This document shows, piece by piece, positions 32,468 through 43,793 of a stretch of 64,000 bases of DNA. Source of the stretch: Salipaludibacillus keqinensis (GTDB lineage Bacteria; Bacillota; Bacilli; Bacillales; Salisediminibacteriaceae); the NCBI RefSeq assembly GCF_003226325.1, contig NZ_PDOD01000001.1:248001-312000 (forward strand). The letters run 5' to 3'. Numbering within the stretch: the first letter of the stretch is position 1; the number at the start of each line of letters is the position of its first letter. The notes below the pieces were generated by a model, which saw nothing but the letters and a program-made list of their open reading frames with translations, had not been told where the DNA came from and ran no database searches. The translations under genes were made by a program, and so were the position numbers.

Positions 32468-33493
32468 TTGTCCTACATAAATGTTTTAAAAGAACTAAAA
32501 CAGGAGAAATTGTCACCTTTGTATTTATTATATGGCTCGGAAACATATTTGATTGAAGATATTATTCAACGAATTATGGCCTTGGCTTTAACGGAAGATG
32601 AACAAGAATTTAACTTGTCCAAATTTGACATGAATGAGCATCCAGTAGAGTTGGCAGTAGAGGAAGCTTACACCTTTCCATTTATGGGAGGACGTCGAGT
32701 CGTGTTTCTTAAAGACGTTTATTTCCTTTCATCTCAGAAAGACTCAAGTAAAGTAGAACACGATCTAAGTAAATTAATGGCATACATAGATAACCCTGCT
32801 CAAGAGACCATCTTTATCGTTCATGCTCCTTATGAAAAATTGGACGAAAGGAAAAAATTAGTCAAAGGCATGAAAAAACAAGCTACAGTATTAGAAGCAA
32901 AACCTTTGGAAGAAAAAGAAATAAAAAGATGGATAAATGAGAAAGCGGCGGAATTTGGCGTTCGTGTAGCTCCTTTAGCTCAAGAACGTCTGCTATCCTT
33001 AACGGGGGCAGATCTGATGATTATGGCTTCTGAACTGAATAAGTTGGCAGTACACGTAGGTGAAGACAATGAAATCACGGAACAACATGTAGATGATCTC
33101 GTTGCTAGATCACTAGAGCAAGATATTTTCGCTTTAGTGGATGGAGTGGTGAAAGCGAATGTTCATCAAGCATTGAAAATATATAAAGATTTATTAAAAC
33201 AAAAAGAAGCACCGATTAAAATCATTGCACTAATGGTTCGGCAATTTCGAATACTATTCCAAGTGAAGCAGCTTACACAGTTGGGATATGGCGAAAAAAT
33301 GATTGCTTCTCAATTAAAGCTCCACCCATATGTGGTGAAGCTTGCTGCAAGGCAAGTAAGGAATTTTCGTGATGAAGAGCTGCTAAGTTTAATTGATCAA
33401 TTGGCTGATTTGGACTACCGTATAAAAACGGGGAAGATAGGTGATGAGTTAGGAGTAGAGCTATTTTTGCTTCATCGTAAGAAGGTAAATTAA
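32468..33493 (+). CDS. holA: DNA polymerase III subunit delta (YqeN)
   Basis: A 341-residue clamp-loader subunit that opens the sliding clamp. The N-terminus SPLYLLYGSETYLIEDI (about 17-33) and LSLTGADLMIMASELNKLA (about 177-195) are typical of delta. The start is TTG at 32468, with GGAGAGAG upstream and no ATG that would preserve the conserved N-terminus. Confidence 0.93.
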   Translation: MSYINVLKELKQEKLSPLYLLYGSETYLIEDIIQRIMALALTEDEQEFNLSKFDMNEHPVELAVEEAYTFPFMGGRRVVFLKDVYFLSSQKDSSKVEHDLSKLMAYIDNPAQETIFIVHAPYEKLDERKKLVKGMKKQATVLEAKPLEEKEIKRWINEKAAEFGVRVAPLAQERLLSLTGADLMIMASELNKLAVHVGEDNEITEQHVDDLVARSLEQDIFALVDGVVKANVHQALKIYKDLLKQKEAPIKIIALMVRQFRILFQVKQLTQLGYGEKMIASQLKLHPYVVKLAARQVRNFRDEELLSLIDQLADLDYRIKTGKIGDELGVELFLLHRKKVN

Positions 33494-33527
33494 AGAGGGA
33501 ATAAATACATACGATTTGTAACAAATT

Positions 33528-33565
33528 AAAAAGGCATTTCACTGATAAAAAGTGAATGCCTTTTT
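33528..33565. terminator. bidirectional terminator between holA and rpsT
   Basis: AAAAAGGCATTTCACT and AGTGAATGCCTTTTT form a long stem with one bulged T, and A- and T-runs flank it, so it can serve both converging genes. Confidence 0.85.
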
Positions 33566-33568
33566 GAA

Positions 33569-33835
33569 TTATGCAGATACTTCGTTTAAGCGCTTTTGTA
33601 AGCGAGACTTTTGACGATTAGCTGCGTTTTTATGGAAAATACCTCTGTTAGCTGCTTTGTCCAATTTCTTGGTAGCTATAAGGAATGCTTCTTTAGCACC
33701 CTCTACATCCTTTTCTTCAGCTTTTGTGTTAAAAACTTTGATTGATCTACGAAGGTCGGATTTAAATGAAGCATTCTGAGCGCGACGCTTTTCAATAGTT
33801 CGACCACGTTTGATAGCAGATTTAATGTTTGCCAC
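33569..33835 (-). CDS. rpsT: 30S ribosomal protein S20
   Basis: An 88-residue basic protein. The start is GTG at 33835, giving [20 protein letters not shown] after initiation, with GAGGAGGTG upstream; ATG codons further upstream are out of the normal size. S20 binds 16S rRNA. As in other Bacillales it is alone and opposite to holA and gpr. Confidence 0.96.
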   Translation of the reverse strand: MANIKSAIKRGRTIEKRRAQNASFKSDLRRSIKVFNTKAEEKDVEGAKEAFLIATKKLDKAANRGIFHKNAANRQKSRLQKRLNEVSA

Positions 33836-33978
33836 CTGATTCACCTCCTCGATGCAACCGTAATAACGTTTGGTTTTGCGTGCAACAATAAGGATTGTAC
33901 CAAAATGATATTTAAAATGCAATAACATTTTCCAACAACAGTCGTAGAGATTTTCATGAAAAATGGAGGGATTCGTTC

Positions 33979-35097
33979 ATGAGTAATTTAGATTTAAGTA
34001 AATACGAGGTAAGAACTGATTTAGCTATTGAAGCACATGCCATGGCACAAGAAAAAAAAGATAAGCTTGACGCAAGCGAGACTAAAAATACTATAGAAGG
34101 GGTGGATGTAAAAGAAACAGATCAGGAGGGCATCACGATCACTCATGTCTCTATTGAAGGCAAGGCAGCAGAACAGCTTGGCAAGAAACCTGGTAAATAT
34201 TTGACGTTGCAAATCGACGGAATTAGACAAAAAGATACTGAATTGCAAATAAAAGCTGAAAAAACCTTCGCTAAGGAATTTCAGCAATTTTTAGTATCGT
34301 TAGGTATTCAACCTGATCAAACATGTTTAGTTGTAGGATTGGGTAACTGGAATGTCACGCCAGACTCCTTAGGTCCATTAGTGACAGATAACTTGATGAT
34401 CACGAAACACCTTTTTGAACTTCAACCTGAGAATGTGAGCGAAGGATTTCGTCCTGTAAGTGCGATCACACCTGGGGTCATGGGGTTAACGGGGATTGAG
34501 ACAAGTGACATTATATTAGGAGTAGTAGAAAAAATAAAGCCAGACTTTATTATCGCCATAGATGCTTTGGCAGCAAGGTCAGTAGAACGAGTGAATACGA
34601 CGATTCAAATCTCAAACACGGGTATTCATCCTGGATCAGGAGTTGGAAATAAACGGAAAGAATTATCTCAGGAAGTTCTTGGTATTCCTGTTATCGCAAT
34701 TGGTGTGCCTACGGTCGTGGATGCCGTTTCAATTGTAAGTGATACGATAGATTACTTACTAAAACATTTCGGAAGAGAAACAAGAACAGGTCAAGAGCCA
34801 AAGCGAGCACTGACACCAGCAGGAATGACTTTTGGTGAAAAGCGTAAATTAACAGAGGACGATATGCCTGCTGAAAAAGAGCGGGAACTTTACATGGGGA
34901 TCGTTGGTAATCTAGAAGAGATGGAAAAGCGACAGTTAATTCAAGAAGTGTTAGCTCCACTTGGCCATAATTTAATGGTTACTCCAAAAGAGGTCGATGA
35001 TTTTATTGAAGATATGGCTACTATATTAGCTCAAGGTTTGAATGCGGCGCTGCATTCGAAAATTAATCAAGACAATGTTGGGGCTTATACTCATTAG
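33979..35097 (+). CDS. gpr: germination protease (spore protease) Gpr
   Basis: A 372-residue aspartic-type protease of family A25 that degrades small acid-soluble proteins when spores germinate. It begins [20 protein letters not shown], with a short propeptide removed during activation. Core pieces are [18 protein letters not shown] (about 115-132) and [18 protein letters not shown] (about 193-210). GGAGGG precedes the ATG. Expression in the forespore is expected. Confidence 0.96.
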   Translation: MSNLDLSKYEVRTDLAIEAHAMAQEKKDKLDASETKNTIEGVDVKETDQEGITITHVSIEGKAAEQLGKKPGKYLTLQIDGIRQKDTELQIKAEKTFAKEFQQFLVSLGIQPDQTCLVVGLGNWNVTPDSLGPLVTDNLMITKHLFELQPENVSEGFRPVSAITPGVMGLTGIETSDIILGVVEKIKPDFIIAIDALAARSVERVNTTIQISNTGIHPGSGVGNKRKELSQEVLGIPVIAIGVPTVVDAVSIVSDTIDYLLKHFGRETRTGQEPKRALTPAGMTFGEKRKLTEDDMPAEKERELYMGIVGNLEEMEKRQLIQEVLAPLGHNLMVTPKEVDDFIEDMATILAQGLNAALHSKINQDNVGAYTH

Positions 35098-35167
35098 ACA
35101 GGTTCTATATCCTCTTTTTATGCATACAGATAAAGTATGGAAAAGCTAAAGAGAGGATGTAGAACAG

Positions 35168-36346
35168 ATGATACCTAATCGTACATTTGGAAAAAGGCCT
35201 AATTATGGGAGGAAAAAAAGGACAAGCCTTCATATGAAAGTGATGTCATTAGTGATGGGTGTCATGCTTATTTTTTTCTTTACAGCTACATTAACAGCTT
35301 TTGGACCTGGTTACAGTCTTACTTCAGCTTCAGTTCATAATCTAAGTGATCAGTTGACCGTTGAGTCCCTTGTTTACATATTAGGTAATGAGAATCGTTA
35401 CTTTCAGCAATCTTTACCTTCTGGGCATGAGCCGCCTTCTTTAACACCGTTAGCTTTTGAATTAACAACAAATATAAATCCAGACGATCCCAGAAGCCTT
35501 TTAGGGAGGGAGTTGCCTGGATTCTCTTTATTTGATGGGAGGATTATAACGGCTGGAGAAGGAGCCGATTATACTAATATGCCAATGGAATCAGCACCAC
35601 CGATGGAAGTCCTCTTAGCAGAAAGAGAGGCATCAACTGAAAGGTTAGATGAGCTTGATGAACTAAAACAATCTTTCTCTGAAAATGAAAACATTGACGA
35701 TTTACCTGTCACAGTTCATATTGTGCATACTCATAACAGAGAATCGTTTCTACCTGAATTGCAAAATACAACTGAAGCATTCCACGATACAGTGAATATC
35801 ACTTTAGCTGGTGAGAAATTAGGATTAGAGTTAGCAAAGCACGGCATTCGTGCTGATGTTGACACTACGGATATCGGTTCGAAATTAAATGAAAGAAACT
35901 GGCAGTACAGCCAGTCATATGATATGTCCCGGGAAATAGTCAAAGACGCTGCAGAAGAAAATGCTGACATTGAATTCTTTTTTGATCTTCACCGTGATTC
36001 TCAGCCAAGAGAAATGACAACCGTTGAGATAAACGGAGTAAAGTATGCTCAAACTTTGTTTGTTATTGGAGAGAATAATCCTAATTACAACGAGAACGAG
36101 GCATTGGCTAGAGAACTTCACCAGCGCATGGATGAGCATTATTATGGGTTGAGCCGCGGGATTTTTGCGCCTCCTGTCACAGGTAGCGGCCGCAACGGGG
36201 TGTATAATCAGGATTTATCCTATAATTCACTTCTTGTGGAATTTGGAGGAGTTGAAAATAGTTTAGAAGAAGTTTATCGATCGGTAGAATTGTTTGCAGA
36301 AGTATTTAGTGAGTATTACTGGGAATATCGGGAAGATGAAATGTAA
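35168..36346 (+). CDS. spoIIP: stage II sporulation protein P
   Basis: A 392-residue protein with one N-terminal transmembrane helix (about 20-45) and an extracellular peptidoglycan hydrolase domain (about 175-385). Zinc-site motifs are VHTHNRESF (about 189-197), FFDLHRDSQ and LVEFGGVEN. With SpoIID and SpoIIM it forms the DMP complex that removes septal peptidoglycan for engulfment. It lies 70 bases after gpr. Confidence 0.95.
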   Translation: MIPNRTFGKRPNYGRKKRTSLHMKVMSLVMGVMLIFFFTATLTAFGPGYSLTSASVHNLSDQLTVESLVYILGNENRYFQQSLPSGHEPPSLTPLAFELTTNINPDDPRSLLGRELPGFSLFDGRIITAGEGADYTNMPMESAPPMEVLLAEREASTERLDELDELKQSFSENENIDDLPVTVHIVHTHNRESFLPELQNTTEAFHDTVNITLAGEKLGLELAKHGIRADVDTTDIGSKLNERNWQYSQSYDMSREIVKDAAEENADIEFFFDLHRDSQPREMTTVEINGVKYAQTLFVIGENNPNYNENEALARELHQRMDEHYYGLSRGIFAPPVTGSGRNGVYNQDLSYNSLLVEFGGVENSLEEVYRSVELFAEVFSEYYWEYREDEM

Positions 36347-36360
36347 AGGGGGATCATCAG

Positions 36361-36756
36361 ATGGGGCAGTTGTTATTACGAGCAGGAGCACTCATTTCAG
36401 TTCTGATGTTCGGATTTATTCTAGGGATAATATACTCAGATCAAGAATTTGATTTTACCAATTCTAAGTTTCATGTGAAAGAAGAATCCACTAATGATCA
36501 AGCATTACCTAAATACGAATTAAAAGATCTGGATACGAATGAAATTAAAATGGGGGAAGATGGCATCGTGGTTTATGAAGAAGGAAAAGGTGAACTTCAC
36601 GATTCCCTTCAAGAAGAATTGCCTTCTTTCGTTGAAAAAGCAGAACCATTGACCAATGAGGAAGCAAGCCCTCTTTTTTCAGAATTGGGATTGAAAACAG
36701 CAGGGGCGTTTGAGCATGTTTTTCAGAAAATGTTCTCAGTCTTAGACGGCAATTGA
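36361..36756 (+). CDS. yqxA: YqxA family protein
   Basis: A 131-residue protein with an N-terminal membrane helix (about 5-25) and an acidic outer part of about 100 residues. It occupies the place of B. subtilis yqxA between spoIIP and lepA and starts 14 bases after spoIIP. Identification rests on position and general shape more than on motifs. Function unknown; cotranscription with spoIIP suggests sporulation. Confidence 0.75.
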   Translation: MGQLLLRAGALISVLMFGFILGIIYSDQEFDFTNSKFHVKEESTNDQALPKYELKDLDTNEIKMGEDGIVVYEEGKGELHDSLQEELPSFVEKAEPLTNEEASPLFSELGLKTAGAFEHVFQKMFSVLDGN

Positions 36757-36861
36757 TCAGAGACAACTCTTTTAAATAAAACTAATGTTTGAACGTTCGC
36801 TGTTATTCTTGCTATAATGATTCATAGTGTATTTAACGGAGTCTGTAGGAGTGATAGTGTA

Positions 36862-38688
36862 ATGAAACCTGAGGAACGTATTACAAGACGAGATAAAATT
36901 AGAAACTTTTCGATTATAGCCCATATCGACCATGGTAAATCTACTTTAGCAGATCGGATTTTAGAGAAAACGAGTGCGCTGTCTCAGCGGGAAATGAAAG
37001 ATCAGATGCTTGATGCGATGGACTTAGAGCGCGAGCGGGGTATTACGATTAAATTAAATGCTGTTCAACTGACTTACAAAGCAAATGATGGGGAGGAATA
37101 TATTTTCCATCTTATTGACACACCAGGACACGTCGACTTCGCTTATGAAGTTTCTCGAAGCTTGGCTGCTTGTGAAGGGGCGTTATTGATTGTTGATGCT
37201 GCACAAGGAATAGAAGCGCAGACATTGGCAAATGTATACTTAGCTTTGGATAATGACCTGGAAATACTTCCAGTTATTAACAAAATTGACTTACCTAGTG
37301 CTGAACCTGACAGGGTTAAGCAAGAAGTAGAAGATGTCATCGGACTTCCAATGGATGATTGTTTATTAGCGTCAGCTAAAAATGGAATTGGAATTGAAGA
37401 AATATTAGAGTCAGTAGTGAAAAATGTCCCAGCACCAGCAGGGGACCCAGAAGCACCTCTGAAAGCAATGATTTTCGATTCTCTTTTTGATCCGTATCGA
37501 GGAGTCATTGTTTATATAAGAGTGATGGAAGGGACCGTCAAGCCAGGAGAAAAAGTGAAAATGATGGCTACTGAAAAAGAATTTGAAGTTCAAGAAGTAG
37601 GCGTATTTACACCTAAACCGGTCGCTCAAAAAGAATTGACTGTTGGTGATGTAGGATTCATGATCGCCTCAATCAAAAACGTCGCTGACAGCCGAGTAGG
37701 AGACACAGTTACTCATGCTAACAAACCGACTTCAGAGGCGCTCCCAGGTTACAGAAAGTTGAATCCAATGGTCTTTTGTGGCCTGTATCCTGTCGATACA
37801 AATGACTATAATGACTTAAGAGAAGCATTGGAGAAGCTTGAATTAAACGATGCTGCTTTACAATTTGAAGCAGAAACATCGCAAGCACTAGGATTTGGTT
37901 TCCGCTGTGGATTTTTAGGTTTGCTCCATATGGAAATTATTCAAGAACGTATTGAACGGGAATTTAATATTGACCTTATAACGACAGCACCAAGTGTTAT
38001 TTACGAAGTTAAAAAGACAGACGGTGAAATTGTAAGAATCGATAATCCATCTGATATGCCAGACGCACAAAGTATTGAATATGTTCAGGAACCATATGTA
38101 AAAGCAGAAGTCATGGTGCCAAACGATTATGTCGGCCCTGTTATGGAACTTTGTCAGAAAAAACGTGGCGACTACATCGACATGAAATACTTTGACGAGA
38201 ACAGGGTAAATATTATATATGAACTACCATTGTCAGAAATTGTTTATGACTTCTTTGATACATTGAAATCGACGACGAAAGGGTACGCCTCGTTTGATTA
38301 TGAATTAATCGATTACAAAGAGAGCCGATTAGTAAAAATGGACATTCTTTTAAACGGAGAAAGAATAGATGCTCTTTCTGTCGTCGTTCATCGTGATACG
38401 GCATATGAAAGAGGAAAAGTTATCGTAGAAAAACTGAAAAAGCTTATTCCTCGGCAACAATTCGAAGTTCCAGTTCAAGCAAGTATCGGTCAGAAGATTA
38501 TTTCCAGATCGACAATCAAAGCGATGCGAAAAAATGTACTGGCAAAGTGTTACGGTGGAGATATCTCACGCAAACGAAAACTATTAGAGAAACAAAAAGA
38601 AGGTAAGAAACGTATGAAGAATGTTGGGAATGTTGAAGTTCCTCAAGAAGCATTTATGTCCGTACTTAGTATGGATGAGAGTAAGTAA
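36862..38688 (+). CDS. lepA: elongation factor 4 (LepA)
   Basis: A 608-residue translational GTPase. G motifs are AHIDHGKST (about 20-28), DTPGHVDF (about 84) and NKIDLP (about 138), and the specific C-terminal domain follows. The ATG at 36862 has TAGGAG upstream and gives the normal length; the open frame extends 15 residues further without similarity. EF4 acts on stalled or assembling ribosomes. Confidence 0.96.
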   Translation: MKPEERITRRDKIRNFSIIAHIDHGKSTLADRILEKTSALSQREMKDQMLDAMDLERERGITIKLNAVQLTYKANDGEEYIFHLIDTPGHVDFAYEVSRSLAACEGALLIVDAAQGIEAQTLANVYLALDNDLEILPVINKIDLPSAEPDRVKQEVEDVIGLPMDDCLLASAKNGIGIEEILESVVKNVPAPAGDPEAPLKAMIFDSLFDPYRGVIVYIRVMEGTVKPGEKVKMMATEKEFEVQEVGVFTPKPVAQKELTVGDVGFMIASIKNVADSRVGDTVTHANKPTSEALPGYRKLNPMVFCGLYPVDTNDYNDLREALEKLELNDAALQFEAETSQALGFGFRCGFLGLLHMEIIQERIEREFNIDLITTAPSVIYEVKKTDGEIVRIDNPSDMPDAQSIEYVQEPYVKAEVMVPNDYVGPVMELCQKKRGDYIDMKYFDENRVNIIYELPLSEIVYDFFDTLKSTTKGYASFDYELIDYKESRLVKMDILLNGERIDALSVVVHRDTAYERGKVIVEKLKKLIPRQQFEVPVQASIGQKIISRSTIKAMRKNVLAKCYGGDISRKRKLLEKQKEGKKRMKNVGNVEVPQEAFMSVLSMDESK

Positions 38689-38697
38689 ATTACAGTC

Positions 38698-38724
38698 AGA
38701 CCGCAGGATTCCTGCGGTCTTTCA
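38698..38724 (+). terminator. terminator of lepA
   Basis: A perfect 10-bp stem (AGACCGCAGG / CCTGCGGTCT) with a three-base loop, ten bases after the lepA stop. The T-run is short. Confidence 0.65.
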
Positions 38725-38747
38725 CTGTTTAGAAGGAGAGTGCTAAC

Positions 38748-39890
38748 GTGACAAAATCCCTTTATGTTCATGTTCCTTTTTGTGAACAAATATGTCATTA
38801 TTGCGATTTCAATAAATTCTTTCTGCAAAACCAACCTGTGGATGAATATATCGATCTTTGCAACGAAGAGATGAAAAAAACTATTGAATCCTTTCCAGCA
38901 AATGAAAAAGTGTCAACAATTTATGTTGGTGGAGGGACACCAACGTCTCTATCTACACGACAATTGGAGAGACTGTTAAAGGATATTAAGCGAAACTTCC
39001 AAATCAACCACGATGTAGAATTTACAGTAGAAGTAAATCCAGGAAGTGCAGAAGAAGAAAAGATGTCTATGTTATTTGAAATGGGAGTCAATCGGTTGAG
39101 TATTGGGGCACAAACGTTTGATGAAAAGTTGTTAAAAGCGATCAACCGTGATCATCATCCTGAAGATGTGGAAAGAACGGTACAGCTAAGTCGCCAGGCA
39201 GGAATTACAAACCTTTCAGTTGACATGATGTTCGGTCTGCCGAGACAAACGATGGCACAGTGGAAAGACTCATTAAAAGCCGTCTGTAACCTACCGATTC
39301 AACATATTAGTGCCTATTCGCTTAAAGTGGAAGAAAAAACGGTGTTTTATCAGCTACTTAGAAAGGGTAAACTTCCTTTGCCGGATCAAGAAGATGAAGC
39401 AAGAATGTATGAATATATGCTTAAAGAGTTAAACCTAAAGGGATTTCATCACTATGAAATTAGTAATTTTGCTAAAAGCGGTTTCGAAAGTCGGCATAAC
39501 CTGACGTATTGGGATAATGAGGAGTACTATGGAATTGGTGCAGGTGCACACAGTTATATCCAAGGCGTTCGTCGCGCAAATCATGGTCCATTGCCCAAGT
39601 ATATGAAGGCATTGAAAAATAATCAATTACCTTACTTTGAAGAGCATGAGGTCACTTTAAAGGAAAAAATGGAAGAACAAATGTTTATGGGGCTTCGTAA
39701 ACTTAATGGCATTTCTCTTTCCAAATTTGAAGAAAGATTTGGGAAAAGTGTTTATACAGTGTTTCCTCAAGTGATTGAAAACTTGAAAAACGAGCAATTA
39801 TTAATAGAGGCAGAAGATCGTGTGAAACTGTCGGAAAAAGGCCTTTTACTAGGGAACGAAGTGTTCGAAAAGTTCTTGATCGGAGATTAA
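38748..39890 (+). CDS. hemW: HemW/HemN-like radical SAM protein (heme chaperone)
   Basis: A 380-residue radical SAM protein. The cluster motif is CEQICHYCDF (CxxxCxxC, about 12-21), and GGGTPTSLS (about 62-70) and the C-terminal HemN domain follow. HemW-type proteins bind heme and deliver it to apoproteins, and lack coproporphyrinogen oxidase activity; the short N-terminus here fits HemW. The start is GTG at 38748 with GAAGGAGAG upstream. It precedes hrcA as in B. subtilis. Confidence 0.92.
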   Translation: MTKSLYVHVPFCEQICHYCDFNKFFLQNQPVDEYIDLCNEEMKKTIESFPANEKVSTIYVGGGTPTSLSTRQLERLLKDIKRNFQINHDVEFTVEVNPGSAEEEKMSMLFEMGVNRLSIGAQTFDEKLLKAINRDHHPEDVERTVQLSRQAGITNLSVDMMFGLPRQTMAQWKDSLKAVCNLPIQHISAYSLKVEEKTVFYQLLRKGKLPLPDQEDEARMYEYMLKELNLKGFHHYEISNFAKSGFESRHNLTYWDNEEYYGIGAGAHSYIQGVRRANHGPLPKYMKALKNNQLPYFEEHEVTLKEKMEEQMFMGLRKLNGISLSKFEERFGKSVYTVFPQVIENLKNEQLLIEAEDRVKLSEKGLLLGNEVFEKFLIGD

Positions 39891-39925
39891 AAACAAATTT
39901 TTTTTCAGAAGATCAATTCTGTCCG

Positions 39926-39993
39926 TTGACAACTGGAATCCTTCTTTGGTAACTTATTATATAGATTTAGCACTCGCAGATCGAGAGTGCTAA
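39926..39993 (+). promoter_or_regulatory. CIRCE operator and promoter of the hrcA-dnaK operon
   Basis: TTAGCACTC (39967-39975), nine bases, GAGTGCTAA (39985-39993): a perfect CIRCE inverted repeat, the binding site of HrcA. TTGACA at 39926-39931 is a likely -35 element; no -10 at standard distance is obvious (TATTAT at 39955 is 23 bases away). The operator lies 14 bases before the hrcA start. Confidence 0.95.
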
Positions 39994-40007
39994 CAGGGGG
40001 GATTTAC

Positions 40008-41042
40008 ATGTTGACAGAGCGTCAGTTATTGATCCTAAAAGCGATCGTAGATGATTATATTACGAATGCGGAACCCGTAGGCTCAAGGAGTGTTTCAAAG
40101 AGAGATGAAGTAAGTTACAGTCCTGCGACTATCCGAAATGAGATGTCTGACCTTGAAGAGCTAGGGTTTTTAGAGAAGCCTCATAGTTCTGCAGGAAGAA
40201 TTCCTTCACAAAAAGGTTATCGTTATTACGTGGATCATTTGCTCTCGCCCACGAAACTAACGAAAGGTGAAGTATCAGATATAGAGTCGGTGTTGGATCA
40301 TCGTTTTAATGAATTTGAACAATTGATTAAACAATCAGCAAAAGTTCTTTCCAGTTTAACAAGTTATACGTCTATCGTACTTGGGCCGGAAGTATTCGAA
40401 TCTACATTAAGGCAAATTCAACTAATACCAATATCATCTAGCCAAGCGGTTGTGATTATTGTTACGGACACCGGGCATGTAGAGAGTCAGACGGTTCAAT
40501 TTCCAGGAGATTTAGAAGGGGCCGAGCTTGAAAAAGTCGTGAACATTTTAAATGATCGTTTACGAGGAGTTCCATTGGCTAGACTACAGGATAAACTGTC
40601 GGTTGAGATCTCTACTTTGCTGAAACAGTATGTGAATCAATACGAATCAATGCTGAAAATGCTAGGAGAAGTGTTTCAAACTCACCAAAACGAAAAAGTG
40701 TTTTACGGTGGTAAGACAAACATTTTAGCTCAGCCTGAATTTAATAATGTGGAACGAGTTCGTAACATTTTAAATATTTTTGAAGAAGACACACTCGTTT
40801 CTAAGCTTTTTAGATCTGAAGGTAATGGCTTAACAATTAAAATTGGTGAAGAAAATCGCTTTGAACCGTTTGATGATTGTACAATCATCACTGCCACTTA
40901 TTCTCTTGACGGGAATCATATGGGAACCGTAGGGATATTAGGTCCAACGCGAATGGAATACCCCCGTGTGATTAGTATCATGGATTATTTATCTAAAGAT
41001 ATGACGAAGATATTAACAGCATGGCACCAAAAGAACAGTTAA
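40008..41042 (+). CDS. hrcA: heat-inducible transcription repressor HrcA
   Basis: A 344-residue repressor. An N-terminal winged helix includes VGSRSVSKRDEVSYSPATIR (about 25-44) and EELGFLEKPHSSAGRIPS (about 51-68). A GAF-like middle and dimer region follow. It represses its own operon through CIRCE and depends on GroEL for activity. The ATG at 40008 after GGGGGGA gives MLTERQLLILKAI, the family start; an upstream ATG at 39987 lies within CIRCE and is rejected. Confidence 0.96.
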   Translation: MLTERQLLILKAIVDDYITNAEPVGSRSVSKRDEVSYSPATIRNEMSDLEELGFLEKPHSSAGRIPSQKGYRYYVDHLLSPTKLTKGEVSDIESVLDHRFNEFEQLIKQSAKVLSSLTSYTSIVLGPEVFESTLRQIQLIPISSSQAVVIIVTDTGHVESQTVQFPGDLEGAELEKVVNILNDRLRGVPLARLQDKLSVEISTLLKQYVNQYESMLKMLGEVFQTHQNEKVFYGGKTNILAQPEFNNVERVRNILNIFEEDTLVSKLFRSEGNGLTIKIGEENRFEPFDDCTIITATYSLDGNHMGTVGILGPTRMEYPRVISIMDYLSKDMTKILTAWHQKNS

Positions 41043-41182
41043 AAACAAGGCTCTGTTTTTTTGCAATGTTGAGGAAAATAAGTTCACAGATGATATCAGG
41101 AAAGCATGATGACATCGGACAGAGCTGAAGCTTAAAAAGTTTAAAGAAAATGATTTTTGATTTTTTTAAGGAGGTGAGAAAC

Positions 41183-41764
41183 GTGAAAAATGAAACGAAG
41201 AAAAACGAAGAAATTGTAACAGACGAAAGTTCTCTTGAAGAGGTTGAAGAAGTGAAGCAATCTACAGAAGCAGGGGAAGAGGAAGAAGCAACAGATGGTT
41301 CAAACGATGCAACTTCCGACCAGTTAAAAGAGCTAGAAACTAAGCTTGAAGAAACAACGAACCGAATGCTGCGACTTCAAGCAGATTATGATAATTTCCG
41401 ACGCCGTTCAAAGCAAGAGAAAGAGTCAGCGGCTAAATATAGATCCCAAAGCTTAGCAGAAAGTTTGATACCTGCTTTAGATAACTTTGAAAGAGCCATG
41501 ATGATTGATGCTCAAAGCGATGAAACGAAGAGCTTGTTACAAGGTATGGAGATGGTTTATCGTCAATTGAAGGAAGCTTTGGCTAACGAAGGTATTGAAC
41601 CGATTGAGTCAGTAGGGCAACCTTTTGATCCACACGTTCATCAAGCGGTGATGCAAGTTGAATCAGAAGAATACGATGCAAACATTGTGGTTGAAGAAAT
41701 GCAAAAAGGGTACCAATTAAAAGATCGTGTGATTCGCCCAGCAATGGTTAAAGTTAATGCATAA
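41183..41764 (+). CDS. grpE: nucleotide exchange factor GrpE
   Basis: A 193-residue protein. An acidic N-terminus and long coiled coil (about 50-110, with [20 protein letters not shown]) precede the beta domain ([17 protein letters not shown]). It promotes ADP release from DnaK. The start is GTG at 41183, directly after AAGGAGGTGA. Confidence 0.95.
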   Translation: MKNETKKNEEIVTDESSLEEVEEVKQSTEAGEEEEATDGSNDATSDQLKELETKLEETTNRMLRLQADYDNFRRRSKQEKESAAKYRSQSLAESLIPALDNFERAMMIDAQSDETKSLLQGMEMVYRQLKEALANEGIEPIESVGQPFDPHVHQAVMQVESEEYDANIVVEEMQKGYQLKDRVIRPAMVKVNA

Positions 41765-41795
41765 CTACATATGCAATGAATAGGAGGAATTTTTC

Positions 41796-43637
41796 ATGAG
41801 TAAAGTTATTGGAATCGATTTAGGAACAACAAATTCTTGTGTTGCCGTAATGGAAGGCGGAGAAGCTACAGTTATTGCTAACGCAGAAGGGGCAAGAACT
41901 TCACCATCTGTCGTTTCATTTAAGGATGGAGAGCGACAAGTTGGGGAAGTAGCCAAGCGTCAAATGATTACAAATCCAAATACAATCACGTCCATCAAGC
42001 GCCATATGGGTACAGATTACAAAGTAGAAGCAGAAGGTAAAGAGTACACACCTCAAGAAATTTCTGCAATCATTTTGCAAAAATTAAAAGCAGATGCTGA
42101 GTCTTACTTAGGTGAATCAGTATCCAAGGCTGTCATCACAGTCCCAGCATACTTTAATGACTCTCAACGTCAAGCAACAAAAGATGCTGGGAAAATTGCA
42201 GGGTTAGAAGTTGAACGTATCGTAAACGAACCAACTGCAGCTGCATTAGCCTATGGATTAGATAAAGAAGAAGATCAGACAATTCTTGTTTATGACCTTG
42301 GTGGTGGAACGTTTGACGTTTCTATCCTTGAACTTGGAGATGGATTCTTTGAAGTTAAAGCGACTTCTGGGGATAACAAATTAGGTGGAGACGACTTTGA
42401 CCAAGTAATTATCGACCACCTTGTTGACCAGTTCAAAAAAGATAACGGGATTGATCTTTCTCAAGACAAAATGGCATTGCAACGTTTGAAGGATGCAGCA
42501 GAAAAAGCGAAGAAAGACTTATCTGGGGTATCACAAACACAAATCAGCCTGCCATTTATTACAGCAGATCAATCAGGTCCTAAGCACTTGGAATTAACTT
42601 TATCAAGAGCTAAATTCGAAGATCTTTCATCTCAACTTGTTGAAAGAACAATGGGACCTACTCGTCGTGCTTTACAAGATGCTGGTTTATCAGCAGGTGA
42701 AGTAGATAAAGTTGTATTAGTTGGTGGATCTACGCGTATTCCAGCTGTACAAGAAGCAATTAAGAAAGTTGCAGGGAAAGACCCTCATAAAGGGGTTAAT
42801 CCAGATGAAGTGGTTGCTTTAGGTGCTGCGATTCAAGCTGGTGTCTTAACTGGTGATGTGAAAGACGTTGTATTACTTGACGTAACGCCACTTTCTTTAG
42901 GTATTGAAACAATGGGCGGCGTATTCACTAAGCTCATTGAGCGAAATACAACAATTCCAACAAGCAAGTCACAAACGTTTTCCACAGCAGCGGATAATCA
43001 ACCGTCTGTAGATATTCATGTTCTTCAAGGTGAGCGGGAAATGGCTGCTAACAACAAAACATTAGGTCGTTTCCAATTAACAGATATTCCTCCAGCACCA
43101 CGAGGGGTACCGCAAATTGAAGTAACGTTTGATTTAGATGCTAACGGGATTGTAAATGTCCGTGCGAAAGATTTAGGCACAAATAAGGAGCAGTCAATTA
43201 CAATTACTTCCTCATCTGGTCTTTCTGACGAAGAAGTAGAACAAATGGTGAAAGATGCTGAAGAAAATGCTGAGGCAGACAAGAAGCGCCGTGAAGAAGT
43301 AGATCTTCGTAACGAAGCTGACCAACTTGTCTTTACTACTGAAAAGACTCTAAAAGACTTAGGTGAAGATAACGTTGATGCTGAAGATAAAGAAAAAGCA
43401 GAAACTGCAAAAGAAAAAGTGAAAACTGCTCTTGAAGGGGAAGATATCGAAGCGATTCGCACGGCAAAAGATGAGCTTCAAGAAGTAGTAACTCAACTTT
43501 CTACAAAACTTTACGAGCAGGCGGCTCAGCAAGCGCAAGCTGCTCAAGGTGAGCAAGGTGAAGAAGGTAATCAAGACGACGATGTGGTAGATGCTGAATA
43601 TGAAGAAGTGAATGATGACGATAAAAAGCAACAATAA
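41796..43637 (+). CDS. dnaK: chaperone DnaK (Hsp70)
   Basis: A 613-residue Hsp70. The ATPase domain has [18 protein letters not shown] (about 5-22), [17 protein letters not shown] and [10 protein letters not shown]. The substrate-binding domain and an acidic tail ([15 protein letters not shown]) follow. TAGGAGG precedes the ATG. It is the third gene of the CIRCE-controlled operon and is followed by a terminator-like hairpin. Confidence 0.98.
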   Translation: MSKVIGIDLGTTNSCVAVMEGGEATVIANAEGARTSPSVVSFKDGERQVGEVAKRQMITNPNTITSIKRHMGTDYKVEAEGKEYTPQEISAIILQKLKADAESYLGESVSKAVITVPAYFNDSQRQATKDAGKIAGLEVERIVNEPTAAALAYGLDKEEDQTILVYDLGGGTFDVSILELGDGFFEVKATSGDNKLGGDDFDQVIIDHLVDQFKKDNGIDLSQDKMALQRLKDAAEKAKKDLSGVSQTQISLPFITADQSGPKHLELTLSRAKFEDLSSQLVERTMGPTRRALQDAGLSAGEVDKVVLVGGSTRIPAVQEAIKKVAGKDPHKGVNPDEVVALGAAIQAGVLTGDVKDVVLLDVTPLSLGIETMGGVFTKLIERNTTIPTSKSQTFSTAADNQPSVDIHVLQGEREMAANNKTLGRFQLTDIPPAPRGVPQIEVTFDLDANGIVNVRAKDLGTNKEQSITITSSSGLSDEEVEQMVKDAEENAEADKKRREEVDLRNEADQLVFTTEKTLKDLGEDNVDAEDKEKAETAKEKVKTALEGEDIEAIRTAKDELQEVVTQLSTKLYEQAAQQAQAAQGEQGEEGNQDDDVVDAEYEEVNDDDKKQQ

Positions 43638-43653
43638 ACTAATCGCGTAACTG

Positions 43654-43693
43654 AAAAGTCAAAGTCAGGATTTTCTTGGCTTTGACTTTTTTC
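43654..43693 (+). terminator. terminator-like hairpin between dnaK and dnaJ
   Basis: AAAAGTCAAAG (43654-43664) pairs with CTTTGACTTTT (43680-43690), followed by six T in total. A second hairpin (ACAGG...CCTGT, 43702-43738) comes right after. They probably lower expression of the genes downstream of dnaK. Confidence 0.75.
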
Positions 43694-43793
43694 AGGTCGA
43701 TACAGGTAAGAGAGAATCACTTCTCTTATCTTGCCTGTTTGACTTGTGAATGATAAGATATTCGTTATGGATTAAACTCGGGAGTGAGAAAAA

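Noticed and set aside
43025-43462. 145-residue open frame on the minus strand
   Set aside because: It is antisense to dnaK, Ser/Phe-rich and unsupported by any start signal.
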